In this document: one piece after another, positions 1 to 10,696 of the stretch
Layout of the letters: each line of letters opens with the position of its first letter
Position numbering within the stretch: position 1 is the first letter of the stretch
Made by a program: the position numbers and the translations under genes
The notes under the pieces: model-generated
The model's input: the letters and a program-made list of their open reading frames with translations, nothing else
What the model was told of the DNA's origin: nothing
Databases searched by the model: none
Assembly: GCA_907165065.1 (NCBI GenBank)
Contig: OU015529.1
Location: 3,899,054 to 3,963,053, forward strand
Length of the DNA: 64,000 bases
Source of the DNA: Caprimulgus europaeus
Taxonomy: Eukaryota; Chordata; Aves; Caprimulgiformes; Caprimulgidae
Reading direction: 5' to 3'

Positions 1-871
1 AGAAACTTTAAGAATTAACTTTAGAATTAGAACATTTCAAGAGCTCATCGATGGGATTAATAAAGGTAACACTGTAGGGATTTTTATTCCCTTTAAATTC
101 AGCAAGAAATGCAGCTTTGTACAGCTGCAGCTTGTACTATTGTTTTGGCTGGGGATGTGCAAAAAGAGTGACTGGCTGAGACCCAGCAGAATGTCAGTTC
201 CCAAAATACAGTTGTAAAATCAGAAATAATTTCCAAGCACCTATTTCTAGCAGCTTCTCCATGCTCTTGCTTTCAGCCTTACGCTGCTCAACGTGTTTGT
301 GAGCAACCCGTGATCAGGCAGAGAGCTAACGTGGCTAAAGCTGGAAATGTCACCAGGATGGGGAAGGTGGTAAATAATGAAAAGGAGTGACCGCTGGTGA
401 AAGCAATTTGTATTGCTTGGATACAAGCAGGTAATATTTCTCAGATGGCCAGCTGTAAATTTCTCTATCTAAGAGCAAACAACACGAGCTGTACTTCCAG
501 GATGCCGTCTGGAGAAATCATGTCTTTATAGAGGAGCGAGGAGTCACGGGTGAGCGCTGCTAATATGATATTATGGCCAAAGGTCTTTGTGTTCCTTGCC
601 TGGGCTGGCAGGTGGCTGCCAGGCTGGAGGAGGGACGTGGCAGTCACCGTGTCCCCGGTGCCTCTCGGGGGAGGGCTGCAGGAGCGCTGGAGGAGTTGGG
701 AAGGGATGCCCAGCAAGGGTCCAGGACCTTCGTCCACTTGACTTACCTGGGAGAGTGTTGCAAGGTAAATTGATTAAGGCAATTAGTGTTGTCATGGGGA
801 AAAGAAATTGAATAATAAAGAGCTCTTGGGTCTAGCAGGCAGGGTTTTAACAAGACCTGGTAGCTGGAAGA
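1..871. other. unique non-coding sequence
   Basis: No recognisable gene, repeat or RNA. The open frames here are short, overlap on both strands and resemble no protein I know, so I treat them as chance. The last 40 bases or so before 872 may be diverged CR1 sequence upstream of the clear CR1 copy, but I cannot align them with confidence. Confidence 0.6.
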
Positions 872-1152
872 TGAAGCAAGGGGAAAGAACGAGAGGCAGT
901 GGTTGTAAACTGGATGAGACCAGATTGAGATGAGATCTGGGGAAGAAATTCTTTGCTGTGAGGGTGGTGAGACAGTGTCCCAGGTTGGCCAGAGAAGCTG
1001 TGGCTGCTCCTCCCTGGAAGTGTTCTCGGCCAGGTTGGATGAGGCTTTGAGCAACCTGGTCTAGTGGAAGGTGTCCCTGCTGCTGGCAGGGGGGTTGGGA
1101 CTGGATGAGCTTTAAGGTCCCTTCCAACCTAAACCATTCTATGATTTTATGA
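872..1152 (+). mobile_element. CR1 LINE, 5'-truncated 3' end
   Basis: This is the 3' end of a CR1 non-LTR retrotransposon in plus orientation. Visible in order are the block that encodes the ORF2 C-terminus (a GAAATTCTTT core followed by GGGTGGTGAGAC), the CTGGAAGTGTTC and GGTTGGATGAGGC blocks, the AACCTGGTCTAGTGGAAGG block, the CTGCTGGCAGGGGGGTTGG block, and the closing CCCTTCCAACCTAAACC plus CTATGATTTTATGA tail. It belongs to the same subfamily as the copies at 5901, 10351, 13687, 14876, 20173, 38280 and 45843. It is a dead fragment. Confidence 0.95.
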
Positions 1153-2133
1153 AAGGTGGAGTTGAGTCCATGGTTTTGGCAATGTTGATGGTGGAAGAGG
1201 TTGCTGAAGGTGCTGGTGGTTTCTCCACCTTTGGAAACGCCAGATTTGGGGATGTTTGTTCATTGGAGTGGCCAATATTCAAGCAGGGATTAATTTAGGT
1301 AAGTTGTTGTGGCAGTGCTGGGCTAGAAAATGACAGTGGTCTTTTCTGACCTGAAAATCCATGAAAGCCCATCATTTAAATGGGAGCTTCCAAATGTTTG
1401 CAGATCCCAAGGACCAGCAATGTGTGTTTTCGTCAAGAGGATGACTTGCAGAGAAAAGACCTGTATCTGAAGGTGGAGATTGCAGGATGTGGCCTTCACT
1501 GCTCAGGAAAGGTCACAGGTTTTCTCACCATTTCCCTAAAAAATTCCTTGTGTCTCTCACAGGGATGACTTGCCCCCAGTGTCAACACCAGGTCCTTAGC
1601 ACTGGGCTAGAAATCAGCAAGGGGCCACGTTAGCCCGTGTTATGGCTAATGCCTGGCTCAGATGGGAATTAATTTAAGTGGAAGAAGGAAATGAGGGATG
1701 ATTACTTTTTTAGATAGTCATATATTTTATCTAGTTGTGCAGAATTTATTCAAACTCATGTGTCAATTCTTGGTGGGCATGGGGCATCAGAAATAACCCC
1801 AGCCTTGGTGGGAAACTTCTGAGCAAAAAAATACAGACAGGAGTGCAAACTGATCAAAACAGATCAAACCCAGATTGAAAAATGAATCCTACATTGCTTG
1901 TGTCATGGTTAGAACAAAACCAACGCGTTTGTGTGCAAATTTATATTTATTTTGAAGCGAGAACGTACAGCTGTGTGTTTACAGGTTTACTCCACTTTTT
2001 CGTGAGTTTGTAGATCAGTCTGTTTGTCTCATCCACCATTCATGGATGAGGTCTGTGGGATCGACGGGCTCTGGTCTGTGTTGTGCTTGAGTACGCAGGA
2101 GTTGTCATGGCAGGAACAGTGTTTCATATTCCC
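1153..2133. other. unique non-coding sequence
   Basis: No gene or interspersed repeat recognised. An AT-rich patch lies at about 1700-1770. Open frames are under 65 codons and show no familiar motif. Confidence 0.6.
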
Positions 2134-2413
2134 TATGTGTGTGTGCATGTGTGTATATTTATTTTGTGTGTGTATGTGTATATTTATTTTGTGTGTGTGT
2201 GTATTTTTTTGTGTATGTATATAATTTTTTTGTGTGTGTATATATAAATTTTTTTGTGTGTGTATATATATATTTCATTTTTTTGTGTGTGTGTAGATAT
2301 ATTTTGTGTGTGTGTGTGTATATATCTATTTTTTGTGTGTGTGTGTATATATATTTATTTTTTGTGTGTATATATTTTTTTTGTGTGTGTATATATATTT
2401 TGTGTGTGTATAT
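2134..2413. repeat. GT/AT/T-tract minisatellite
   Basis: About eleven degenerate units follow one another. Each is a T run of 4-8, then (GT)3-7, then (AT)2-5. Units are roughly 18-29 bp, so the array is a variable-length minisatellite made from three simple tracts. Frames through it on both strands stay open and give Phe/Cys/Val/Tyr-rich or Tyr/Thr/His/Lys-rich peptides; these come from the repeat and are not genes. Alternating GT/AT is able to adopt Z-DNA or unpaired structures. Confidence 0.95.
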
Positions 2414-4600
2414 CTGCTGGGTATACACCGGATTTTTTTAGATCTGGAAGGTGACTATATTAAAAACCTAATTGCAAAGAAACCAGGGAGCACATGGAAA
2501 CATGAAGCAGTGCGTGGCAATGTTGAATGGTTTATTTGGCCATTCGAGGTCTCCATGTGCTGGTTGACCTCTGGGAGCGAAACTGGAGCAAACTGGGAAT
2601 TTGTTGGCGCAATTAAAAGCGGGACAGTGAGACGGGCTCACGTGGCCACGCGGCTGGGGCTAATGCTGTGAATTAAGGACATTTAGATGTTTGTATGATT
2701 TAGCTTAAACAAACAAACGTGGCATTAATCTCATTACTCGAGCAAATGAAATAAACCTTTAAGGCACTTAGAACATGCTGATAGTAGTTAGCTGTCAGAG
2801 CAGCGAGACCCTTTTCCACACGGCACGTCTACTCCTGCGTGTAACGTTACTCGCGTGTGTAAACGCTGGCGGGATGAGGAGTTGCCGAGGTGGGGCTGGA
2901 GTAGTGGGATGTGAATTTACTGGGAATTGTACTGGCCTGGCTGGGGAGAACTGAAGGCACCAAGGGTGAGAGGTTTTTAGGTGCTGATTTCACCATGTGT
3001 GTCTGAGTTACTCCTTTATCCTTCCGCTCTAAAAGATGCAACTGCAAAGGTCCTTGTGGGGAATGTCATAAAAACCCTTAAAACTGGCATTAAAAGCGAT
3101 GTATTTCTACATACCATATCCTTACATTTCTCTGGTAATGCAATGAATGTGGCAAACTTAAGCTCAGAGAGGCTGGTGGGTTTTTTTTAGTGCACATTGC
3201 ACTTTTTTTTATTTTCAGAAGAATTTTATTAATTTTATTAATTTCAACAAGAATTTTCTGTTGTCTTTCAATCACATTTGTTTGGGCTTTGGTTTAGGTG
3301 GAGAAATGACTGAATGACATGTCATGTTTATAAAATAAAGTGTACCTAGCTATTTTCATACAGATCTCTTAATAGAGATTAAACACAAACTAAAGCAGGA
3401 TGCATCACCGGCGATATTCCCGTAAGCAATATTGTAACTTGTGTGGAGTGTAATTATATTTTGTACACTTGCCAATTAAGCAGTTATGCTTTAGAGAAAA
3501 ATTACTTTCAAGAGATGGAAGAAAAGTATTGCAGTAAATCAAATAAAATATACATGTGTTAGAGGGCTTTGTGTACGCAGCTGAAATGTTAAAATTCAGG
3601 TTGTAGTGTGTGTAACGGTGCTCTGTGTCCTGGGACTGGAAAATAGAAGATAAGGGGGGAAAAAAGACATTAAAAATATGTTACTTCTTGGGATAATTGA
3701 ATGGTGCAGGAAGGTGAGATGCTTGGGCAGTCCTGCTCTCCATCCTTGCTCCTGCCTGGTCACTCTGCCCCGTGGTAGGAGAAGGGACCCCCAGCTTGGG
3801 TCCCTGCACCCCCATAGCTGCAGCCCCACTTCCCTGGCACATCTTGTGTTTCTCTGTTTGTTGGCTGGTGCGCTGGAAAAGGGCACTTGGAAACGGGTGT
3901 GTCTGACTCGTTTTCTGCTGTTTTCAACCAGTTTTGCTCTTGCTGTTGGCAGGGCAGTCATCTTTTCACCCCACACCCCCTGTGTGGTGGCGTAGGACCA
4001 CGCTGAACCTTATTTATGATTAAAGCCCCACAAACTAACCCTTTCCCAGCAATTTGTGACTTTCTTTTCTTCACCTTCATCAACAGCAATGGTACCCACG
4101 GCGTGGGGAATATGAAATGGCCACATTTTGCAAACAAATTGATGTTCACTTATAATTTCAGTGACCATCCTTGGGTATCTTGGATACCTTTAGTGGTTAG
4201 ACTTCCTTTGAGGGGTTGTGCAGAGCACTCAAGCAATTGATTCCCTACACCCAAGGGAAACCAATCTTCTTTTCCAGGGTGTAGGTGTGCATACCTGTGG
4301 TGGTGGGATCAGCACCTAATACCCAGGGTTGCCTTGGGCGAGTGATGTTGTGTTCATGTGCCACAAGCCAAAACCTGAAATAACTGACCTGGAAGTGCTG
4401 GGTTTCCAGTGCTGGGCCAAGCTGGGCTTGCTGGGAGTTATGGGGAGCTTTGTAAAGTCATAAGGAAGTTACCAAAGTTCTGTTACTTGCTGAACAGGCA
4501 CAGTGTCACTTCGATATCTGGTTCATTCCCTTTCCTCATGTAAACTCAGTGCAAGGTGAGTGTTAGGGAGATAAAGTTGCTGATAGAAGTGATACAAGTA
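2414..4600. other. unique non-coding sequence, AT-rich block at 3200-3600
   Basis: No gene recognised. Short T runs occur at 3181-3188 and 3203-3212. About 3330-3560 is AT-rich and low in CpG, with words such as CCAATTAAG, resembling conserved non-coding sequence; this is a guess from composition. The frame at 3596-3976 (minus, 126 codons) has no recognisable domain. Confidence 0.5.
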
Positions 4601-4622
4601 GTTGTTGTTGTTGTTGTTGTTG

Positions 4623-4669
<47 letters not shown>

Positions 4670-4671
4670 TT
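4601..4671. repeat. compound (GTT)n-(ATT)n microsatellite
   Basis: Nine GTT/TTG units pass directly into about fourteen ATT units. The clean switch with preserved 3-bp phase suggests one array in which a G-to-A change spread by slippage. Confidence 0.97.
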
Positions 4672-5900
4672 ACTATGAAGTCTGTATTTGAGGATTTCAA
4701 AACATTTTGCAGAGCAGAGATGGGTTGAATGAGCTGGCCAAGACCATGCTGTGTCCTCAGGGCTCTTCCTCCCCATCAGCTGCAGGAGCCTCTGATCGTA
4801 CAGGATCTCTTCTGGTTTTTTTTTCCCTCTAAATCACTAAATAGATGTTTTTTATCAGTAACCTACAATGCTACTTGAAAAATAATTTTGTATCGTCCAG
4901 ATTTAGGAAGATCTCACTTTAAATGTGTCAAGTATCGTGGGGTAAAAAAAATCAACAATCAGAAAAGTCAAAATAAGGTCCACTGCAGGAAAGTGCTGCA
5001 GAAGACTTTTCCTTATGTTGTGGCTGGTGGTCTAGTAGCCATCCCTGCCTCACTGTAAGCCAAGGAACACATCTGGCAGCAGGATCTGGCCACTGCACTG
5101 GGGTCCCATCCTCCCTCCCTGCTCCAGCACGTGGCCACAGCTTGGGTTTGGAAATGGTGTGTCCTCAAGTCATAGCATGTGTGTGTGCTGCGTAGGGGAG
5201 AAATTTCTCAGCAACTTAATGAGTTGATGGTGGTGGTCCTTGTAGGATACAGCAGCGTTTGCAGTGTAATCCCCTTTTATTTTAAGGGTTATCCAGCCCA
5301 GAGCACAGTCTCCTATGTTGTGTGTCTTCCCCAAAACCAGCTATTTTTTAACAAAAAAAAAAGTATTTGGATAGTTTTGACGTCCTTTCCTGAACTCTCT
5401 AATCTGAAAACAGCCCCATAAATCAGATGAGGAAGGAATCCAAGCTAAGGAGGTGTTTGCTTTTGAGGTGTGGTGGCATTGGTGAGGCACAGGGCTGGCA
5501 AGGGACGGCACTGCTGGAGCAGTGTGAGTGTGGGCTCCATCCGACACCCCAGGCTCAGGCATCTGCAGCCTTTGGGATAAAAGTGTTTGTTGTCTAAACT
5601 GCTCATATTTTAAATGTGAATGTCTGAGTGTGCCTGGCCTGGTTTATTGGTTCAGTGTTATGGATCTCCACCCTTTCCCAGATGTACAGAAGGTATTGGC
5701 AGGTAGAAGATTGTGATGAGAGTTTGGTTTGGTGATGAAATAAATCAGTAAAATAAGAAAACTTAAAATAAGTGTGATGTAGAATGGGTTGCCAGCTGCC
5801 CTCGGTCTCCATTTGTCTGGATCCTGGTTTGCAGCATCCCCTTCCTGGGTGGGTTTTACCAGCTTCTGCCTTTCCCAGCTGTGCTCTGGGGAGGATGAGG
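4672..5900. other. unique non-coding sequence
   Basis: No gene or interspersed repeat recognised. An A run sits at about 5353-5362. Open frames are under 101 codons and have no recognisable domains. Confidence 0.55.
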
Positions 5901-6250
5901 ATAGAATCACAGACTGGTCTGGGTCAGAAGGGACCTTAAAGCTCATCCAGTCCCAACCCCCCTGCCAGCAGCAGGGACACCTTCCACTAGACCAGGTTGC
6001 TCAAAGCCTCATCCAACCTGGCCTTCAACGCTTCCAGGGAGGAGCAGCCACAGCTTCTCTGGGCAACCTGGGCCAGTGTCTCACCACCCTCACAGCAAAG
6101 AATTTCTTCCTAATATCTCATCTAAACCTCCCTCTTCCAGTTTCAGGCCATCACCCCTTGTTCTGTCACTACCTGCCCTTGGCCAAAGTCCCTCCCAGCC
6201 TTCCTGGAGCCCCTTCAGGTACTGGAAAGCCACTAGAAGGTCTCCCTGTT
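5901..6250 (-). mobile_element. CR1 LINE, 5'-truncated 3' end
   Basis: Minus-strand CR1: its 3' tail is at the left edge (ATAGAATCACAGACTGG) and the sequence reads leftward through the GGGACCTTAAAG, CCCCCCTGCCAGCAG, TAGACCAGGTTGCTC and GGAGCAGCCACAGCTTCTC blocks. It is cut off near 6250, within the ORF2 C-terminal region. It faces away from the plus-strand copy at 6391, so the two form an inverted pair. Confidence 0.96.
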
Positions 6251-6390
6251 TCTTGCCCTTTTTATTGACTTTGTCACAGATTAATTCCTGGCTTGATTCA
6301 TAGCTGCATTGCTTCCAGCAAGTTTTGGGGGAATTGTCCTGGTATTAAAATAATCTTTTTTGAGATCATGCACTTCATGTACTTCGCTAA

Positions 6391-6710
6391 GAGAGGGGAG
6401 GTTTAGGTTGGATATTAGGAGGAAATTTTTCACTCAGAGGGTGGTGAGACACTGTCCCAGGTTTCCCAGAGAAGCTGTGGATGCCCCATCCCTGGAGGCA
6501 ATCAAGGCCAGGTTGGATGGGGCCCTGGGCATCCTGATCTAGTGGTTGGTGACCCTGTCCACAGCAGGGGGGTTGGAACTGGTGGACTTTGCAGTGTAGG
6601 TTAATGGTTGGACTCAATGATGTTAAGAGTCTTTTCCAACCTAAATGATTCAGTGATCTTTAAGGTCCTTTCCAATCCCAACCATTCTATGATTCTATGA
6701 TATGATTCTG
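6391..6710 (+). mobile_element. CR1 LINE 3' end with two successive tails
   Basis: Plus-strand CR1. The ORF2 C-terminal block (GGTTTAGGTTGGATATTAGG onward) is followed by the tail region. Two different CR1 tail types appear one after the other: GGTTGGACTCAATGATG...CTTTTCCAACC at about 6606-6655, then GATCTTTAAGGTCC...ATTCTATGATTCTATGA at about 6654-6700. The first type matches the 18283/31636 group and the second the 872/5901 group. This may be a recombinant subfamily or a copy joined to a second tail. Confidence 0.93.
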
Positions 6711-8262
6711 TTGTTGCCTTGAAAATGCATGAATCACACTAATAGAAAGTGAGTCTAAATTGGATTTGGTGGCACTCTCTTCCACCAACCTAGCACTAGC
6801 ATGCCTTCTACTCAAGAGACAGGACTTTGTCCAAGCTGAAGAGTTTCCTTGTCATACCTTGGGTTTATCAATGGCTCATAACCTTTCCTCTTCTCCCTCC
6901 CACCAGGCTGAGCCTCTCTACTAATTTTAATTTGATAAGAAATAAGCCAAGGTATGCTCTGAGTGTAAGGAGATGATTATCACAATGGAGTAATTACATT
7001 TTGGTACTTGATTTGATTTGTTAGCTGGAAGATTAGTCTGAAAGTAGAGAAGAAAATGAATGCATTGTGGACTGCAGGAAGTTATTTATGAGATTTCACT
7101 TATGTTTAAAGGAATTCCCTCTGTGACTTAAGTAGCAGTGCGATTTATGGCCTTTCACATTGGATAGCTGAATAAATAAATAGAATAAAGGCAGGAAAAA
7201 TAAAAAGAAATGGTACCAGGCTTTGTGGGTGTAAAGTTTCTGTTGTGGAATGCAGGAAGTGATTGGCTTTCAAAAACCCAACCAGACGGATCAACAAAAA
7301 TAATGCACGTGTTGTACTGGAAAAAGAACATTATCCCAGTGTGTTTTACATTAATTATGTTGTGGCAGGAGAAATGCTTACACACTCACACGCTCTGCAT
7401 GGGGTTTGTCTTATGTTTCTATATTTTTTTCTGTAATCATCCTCATGTAATATTCCTTCTATGGCTGCTTTTCCTATTCCTGCTTCCACAAATCAAGCAA
7501 GTAGCGTGATCAGGGAGGGAGAAATGGTGTCTTTGCTGGACATCTAACATTGGGAGCTGTTGCTGCTATTTTGTGTGGTGGCACTGTGGCAGATGGAGAT
7601 GAAAGTGGATCTGTTGGACATGGGTTAGGAGACATCCAAGAAGTGAAGGGGCTGCTTGGAGGTGAAGAGAGGTTTGGACAAGACTGACCCCTGTGGAGGG
7701 GACTTTGCATCCATTGTTGGAAAAACTCTTGTGTGGAAACCTAATAGAGAAGCCAGAGTGGAATTAGGATGTCTTCTGCCATTGTAGGGGGCATGAGGTT
7801 GGCATGACCTCCTGAGATGTGTCTGTGTGCCTGGGATGCTGACACAGTGGAGTTGAGTCACTAAATACCTGTCTTCCAGAAGCAGGCTCTTAGCACCAGA
7901 CACGTGTTATCACTTGACTATTAAATCTTATCACTCCATACTTGGCATTTCCACGTCGTGTCCTGGCTCAGCAGGATGCAGTAAAGTGGAAATAAAGGCA
8001 AAACTCCTGCTCTGGCTCTGGCAAACGTCAGCGATGAGTGCACTGATTCTGTCACAGGAGATCAGGGATGCTCCTGCGCCTCGGAGCGGTGACGGGGGCC
8101 GGGCTCTGCTCTCTGCCGTGCTGCTGTGGTGGTGCTGATTTACACCAGCTGCTGACGTGGTCCAAAAGTTGTATTTCAGAGTAGCTTGGACATGAATCAG
8201 ACTCGCTGCACTTTCAGGAAGCCTGTTGGGCAGATTTCCTGCCTTTTCCAGGTGGCATTGGT
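6711..8262. other. unique non-coding sequence
   Basis: No gene recognised. About 6920-7200 is AT-rich with words such as TAATTACATT and GATTATCAC and could be a regulatory block; this rests on composition only. No open frame exceeds 100 codons. Confidence 0.5.
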
Positions 8263-8325
8263 GATGAATTTGGGGTTAAAAATGATGAATTTGGGGTTAA
8301 AAATGATGAATTTGGGGTTAAAATG
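8263..8325 (+). repeat. 21-bp tandem repeat, three copies
   Basis: Three near-perfect copies of a 21-bp unit containing GATGAATTTGGGGTTAAAA. The unit length is a multiple of three, so the frame across it stays open and repeats MMNLGLK. That frame has no other gene-like property. Confidence 0.95.
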
Positions 8326-9406
8326 GGCTAATGTTGAGGAAGTGTGTTGGCAGTGGCTGAGGAAAAAAAATGCCAGCCAGAAAGCAGCCCACTGACATCT
8401 CCCAGGGCTTCATTTCATGAGTATAACCTTCAGGGTTTGAAGGTATTCTCTTCATTGAAGGTTTTCTCCTCAGGGGAGAGGCTGGCTTGCAAATACTGCA
8501 TATACCATGGTTGGTGGTTGGTTCCTTCACTCTTTCTTTGAAGAGGCAAAAAGGGAAAGGAGTCCTGCCTGAAGTCCAGTCCACTCATTTCTATGGACAA
8601 AATCTGTTAGAAGACCTCACAGAGGTTTGGAAAGTACTGTGGACTGACTGAAGGTGATTTAAACATTAAGGAAGCTTAACTCTTGTGCTGCCCAGCACTG
8701 CAGACCGAAGAGCTTGGTGGGAATGGGAGCAACCAAAGCTGAGATGGTTCCATTTACATCTCTGGTGTTTGGTTGCTGCTGCATTTATGTGTTATCATGT
8801 ATAAAAGCAACTGGGTAAATGGAGAAGTAGAGGCAAAACACAAACTCCTTGCTGTGGCTACGCTGCAGAAGAGTCTTGGTCAAGGAGCACTTTCCAGGTG
8901 CAAGGAATGGGACTAACACTGCTTTGGCTAGCAAAAAGTCTCATTGGCTTTGTGAGACCTGGAAAAATGATTTGGACAGGACAGAGAAGATGTTGTGCTG
9001 TTGGGGACTGAGTGCCCTCACCTTGGAAGATGATGCTTGCCAAGTAGTTCAAGAGGCTGCCTGAAGAAATGAACTTCCACACGGGGTATTGAGTTAATTG
9101 AGTTTATCCGGGTGCGAGCAGTGTGGTGGATGTCAGGCAGGATCTCCTCGGGTGGCCCAGCTCACATGAGTCTTATGGAAGACATGATTTAGGGAAGTGA
9201 TGGGAGGACCTGAGGGGGGTGGAATGGTGACTTATTTTGCATACTTCAGAAACCCAGAAGTCAGAAGTTGTGTGCTTGACAACGGTGTTAAACTTCCAGT
9301 GGTTTTATTTAAACGCTGTTTATGATGCTGATCATCAGTGTGGTATCAGCAGGAGGTGTTGGTAGATCCATGAGCTGGAGAGTAGCTGTTCACAGAGGGA
9401 TTATGT
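8326..9406. other. unique non-coding sequence
   Basis: No gene or interspersed repeat recognised. Open frames are under 90 codons. Confidence 0.55.
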
Positions 9407-9428
9407 ATTGATATATCGATATATCAAT
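9407..9428. other. 22-bp perfect palindrome
   Basis: The half-site ATTGATATATC is followed directly by its exact reverse complement. The 14-bp core ATATATCGATATAT occurs again at 33992-34005. It could be a dimeric protein site or chance in AT-rich sequence. Confidence 0.9.
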
Positions 9429-9458
9429 GCGTATTACATTTATATCTTGAGTACCATC

Positions 9459-9599
9459 ATGCAGCACATACAGGACAACCAGGTGATCAGGCCTGGTCAC
9501 CATGGGTTTATGAAAGGCAGGTCCTGCTTGACTGACCTGATCTCCTTCAATGACAAGGTGGCCTGCTTAGTGGATGAGGGAAGGGCTGGAGGTTTTGTG
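9459..9599 (+). pseudogene. CR1 ORF2 reverse-transcriptase fragment
   Basis: A 47-codon open stretch matches the avian CR1 reverse transcriptase around HGFMKGRSCLTDLISF, followed by VDEGRAGGF. In full CR1 elements this precedes the YLDFSKAFD block, where the first catalytic aspartate lies. Here the similarity ends before that block, so no catalytic residue remains. It is an isolated internal piece of an old CR1; the frame runs on to 9698 in unrelated sequence. Confidence 0.85.
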
Positions 9600-9668
9600 C
9601 ATGAAAACACAGTAATTTTGCTTAGATTTTTCTTTTTGCAAATTGAGAATTATTGGCATTTTGAATTC

Positions 9669-9800
9669 ATAGAATCATTTTGGTTGGAAGAAACTTAAGG
9701 TCATTGAGTCTCCAACTGAAAACCTGACGCTGCCAAGTCTACCACTAAACCATGTCCACATCTACACGTCCCTTAAGTACCTCCAGGGGTGGTGACTCAG
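9669..9800 (-). mobile_element. CR1 LINE tail fragment (minus)
   Basis: The left edge is a CR1 3' tail read on the minus strand (AGAATCATTTTGGTTGGAA). It continues into the CTGCCAAGTCTACCACTAAA and TACCTCCAGGGGTGGTGACT blocks, typical of a different CR1 subfamily from the 5901/10351 group. It is truncated just after the GGTGACTCA block. Confidence 0.9.
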
Positions 9801-9809
9801 CCATCAAGT

Positions 9810-9856
9810 GGTTGAACTCAATGATCTTAAAGGTCTTTTCCAACCAAAATGATTCT
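9810..9856 (+). mobile_element. CR1 tail fragment (plus), inverted against its neighbour
   Basis: A short plus-strand CR1 tail (TGAACTCAATGATCTTAAAGG, ending TTCCAACCAAAATGATTCT). Its last 19 bases are the exact reverse complement of 9671-9689. The two tails point outward around about 90 bp of CR1-derived spacer, making a foldback of roughly 47-bp arms. Confidence 0.88.
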
Positions 9857-10350
9857 CTGATATCTGTTGTTCCAAAGGGGCATCTTTGGGAGCCCCCAGA
9901 AATCTTGGGACACCCTTTGCAATGGGTGTAGAGGGAAGGGTAATGGGTTGGGGGCCATTGCTGCTTTGCCCCTCTCAAGCAGAACCCATTGGGATGTGTT
10001 TTCCAAGGTGGACATGCAGGTATGAGATGGAGGAACACCCTGGGGAGAGCATCCGTTGTCATGGGCAGGGTTGAGAGGTTGAGTGTTGAAGCCCAATGCT
10101 TCCTCTCCATCCTTAACTTCATTAAATTAATTTATGGCATGATGATGAATCACAGGTGAATCCTCCAAGAAAATGTTGATTTTGGTCCTGGCTATTTTTG
10201 AGCAGATTTGCTTTGGACACTTTCTGTGGTGTGACCAGCACAGAGTGCTGCCAGCGGGCTGCGTTGTGTCCCTGTTGCCTGGTGCTGACACTTTCTGCAG
10301 CACTAAGTGTCCCTTTTCAGATTTTAAAATACTGAGTGTAAGCTTTAAGT
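9857..10350. other. unique non-coding sequence
   Basis: Nothing recognised. The minus-strand frame at 9745-10122 overlaps CR1 tail sequence and is not a gene. Confidence 0.55.
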
Positions 10351-10696
10351 AGAATCACAGAGTGGTTTGGGTTGGAAGGGACCTTAAAGCTGATCCAGTT
10401 CCAACCCCCCTGCCAGCAGCAGGGACACCTTCCACTAGACCAGGTTGCTCAAAGCCTCATCCAACCTGGCCGAGAACACTTCCAGGGAGGAGCAGCCACA
10501 GCTTCTCTGGCCAACCTGGGCCAGGGTCTCACCACCCTCACACCAAAGAATTTCTTCCTGATATCTCATCTAAACCTCCTCTCTTTCAGCTTAAAGCCAT
10601 TTCCCCTTGTTCTGTCATTAACTGCCCTTATGAAAGGTCCCTCCCCAGCTCTCTTGTAGCCCCTTCAGGTACTGGAAGGTCACTATAAGATCTCCC
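10351..10696 (-). mobile_element. CR1 LINE, 5'-truncated 3' end
   Basis: Minus-strand CR1 with its tail at the left (AGAATCACAGAGTGGTTTGG). It contains the CCCCCCTGCCAGCAG, AGACCAGGTTGCTCAAAGCC and CAAAGAATTTCTTCCTGAT blocks and is truncated in the region encoding the ORF2 C-terminus. It is very close in sequence to the copies at 5901 and 38280, which suggests a comparatively young subfamily. Confidence 0.96.

Noticed and set aside
2139-2441. Cys/Val/Tyr-rich and Thr/His/Lys-rich open frames on both strands
   Set aside because: They are translations of the minisatellite, which has few stop codons in any frame.
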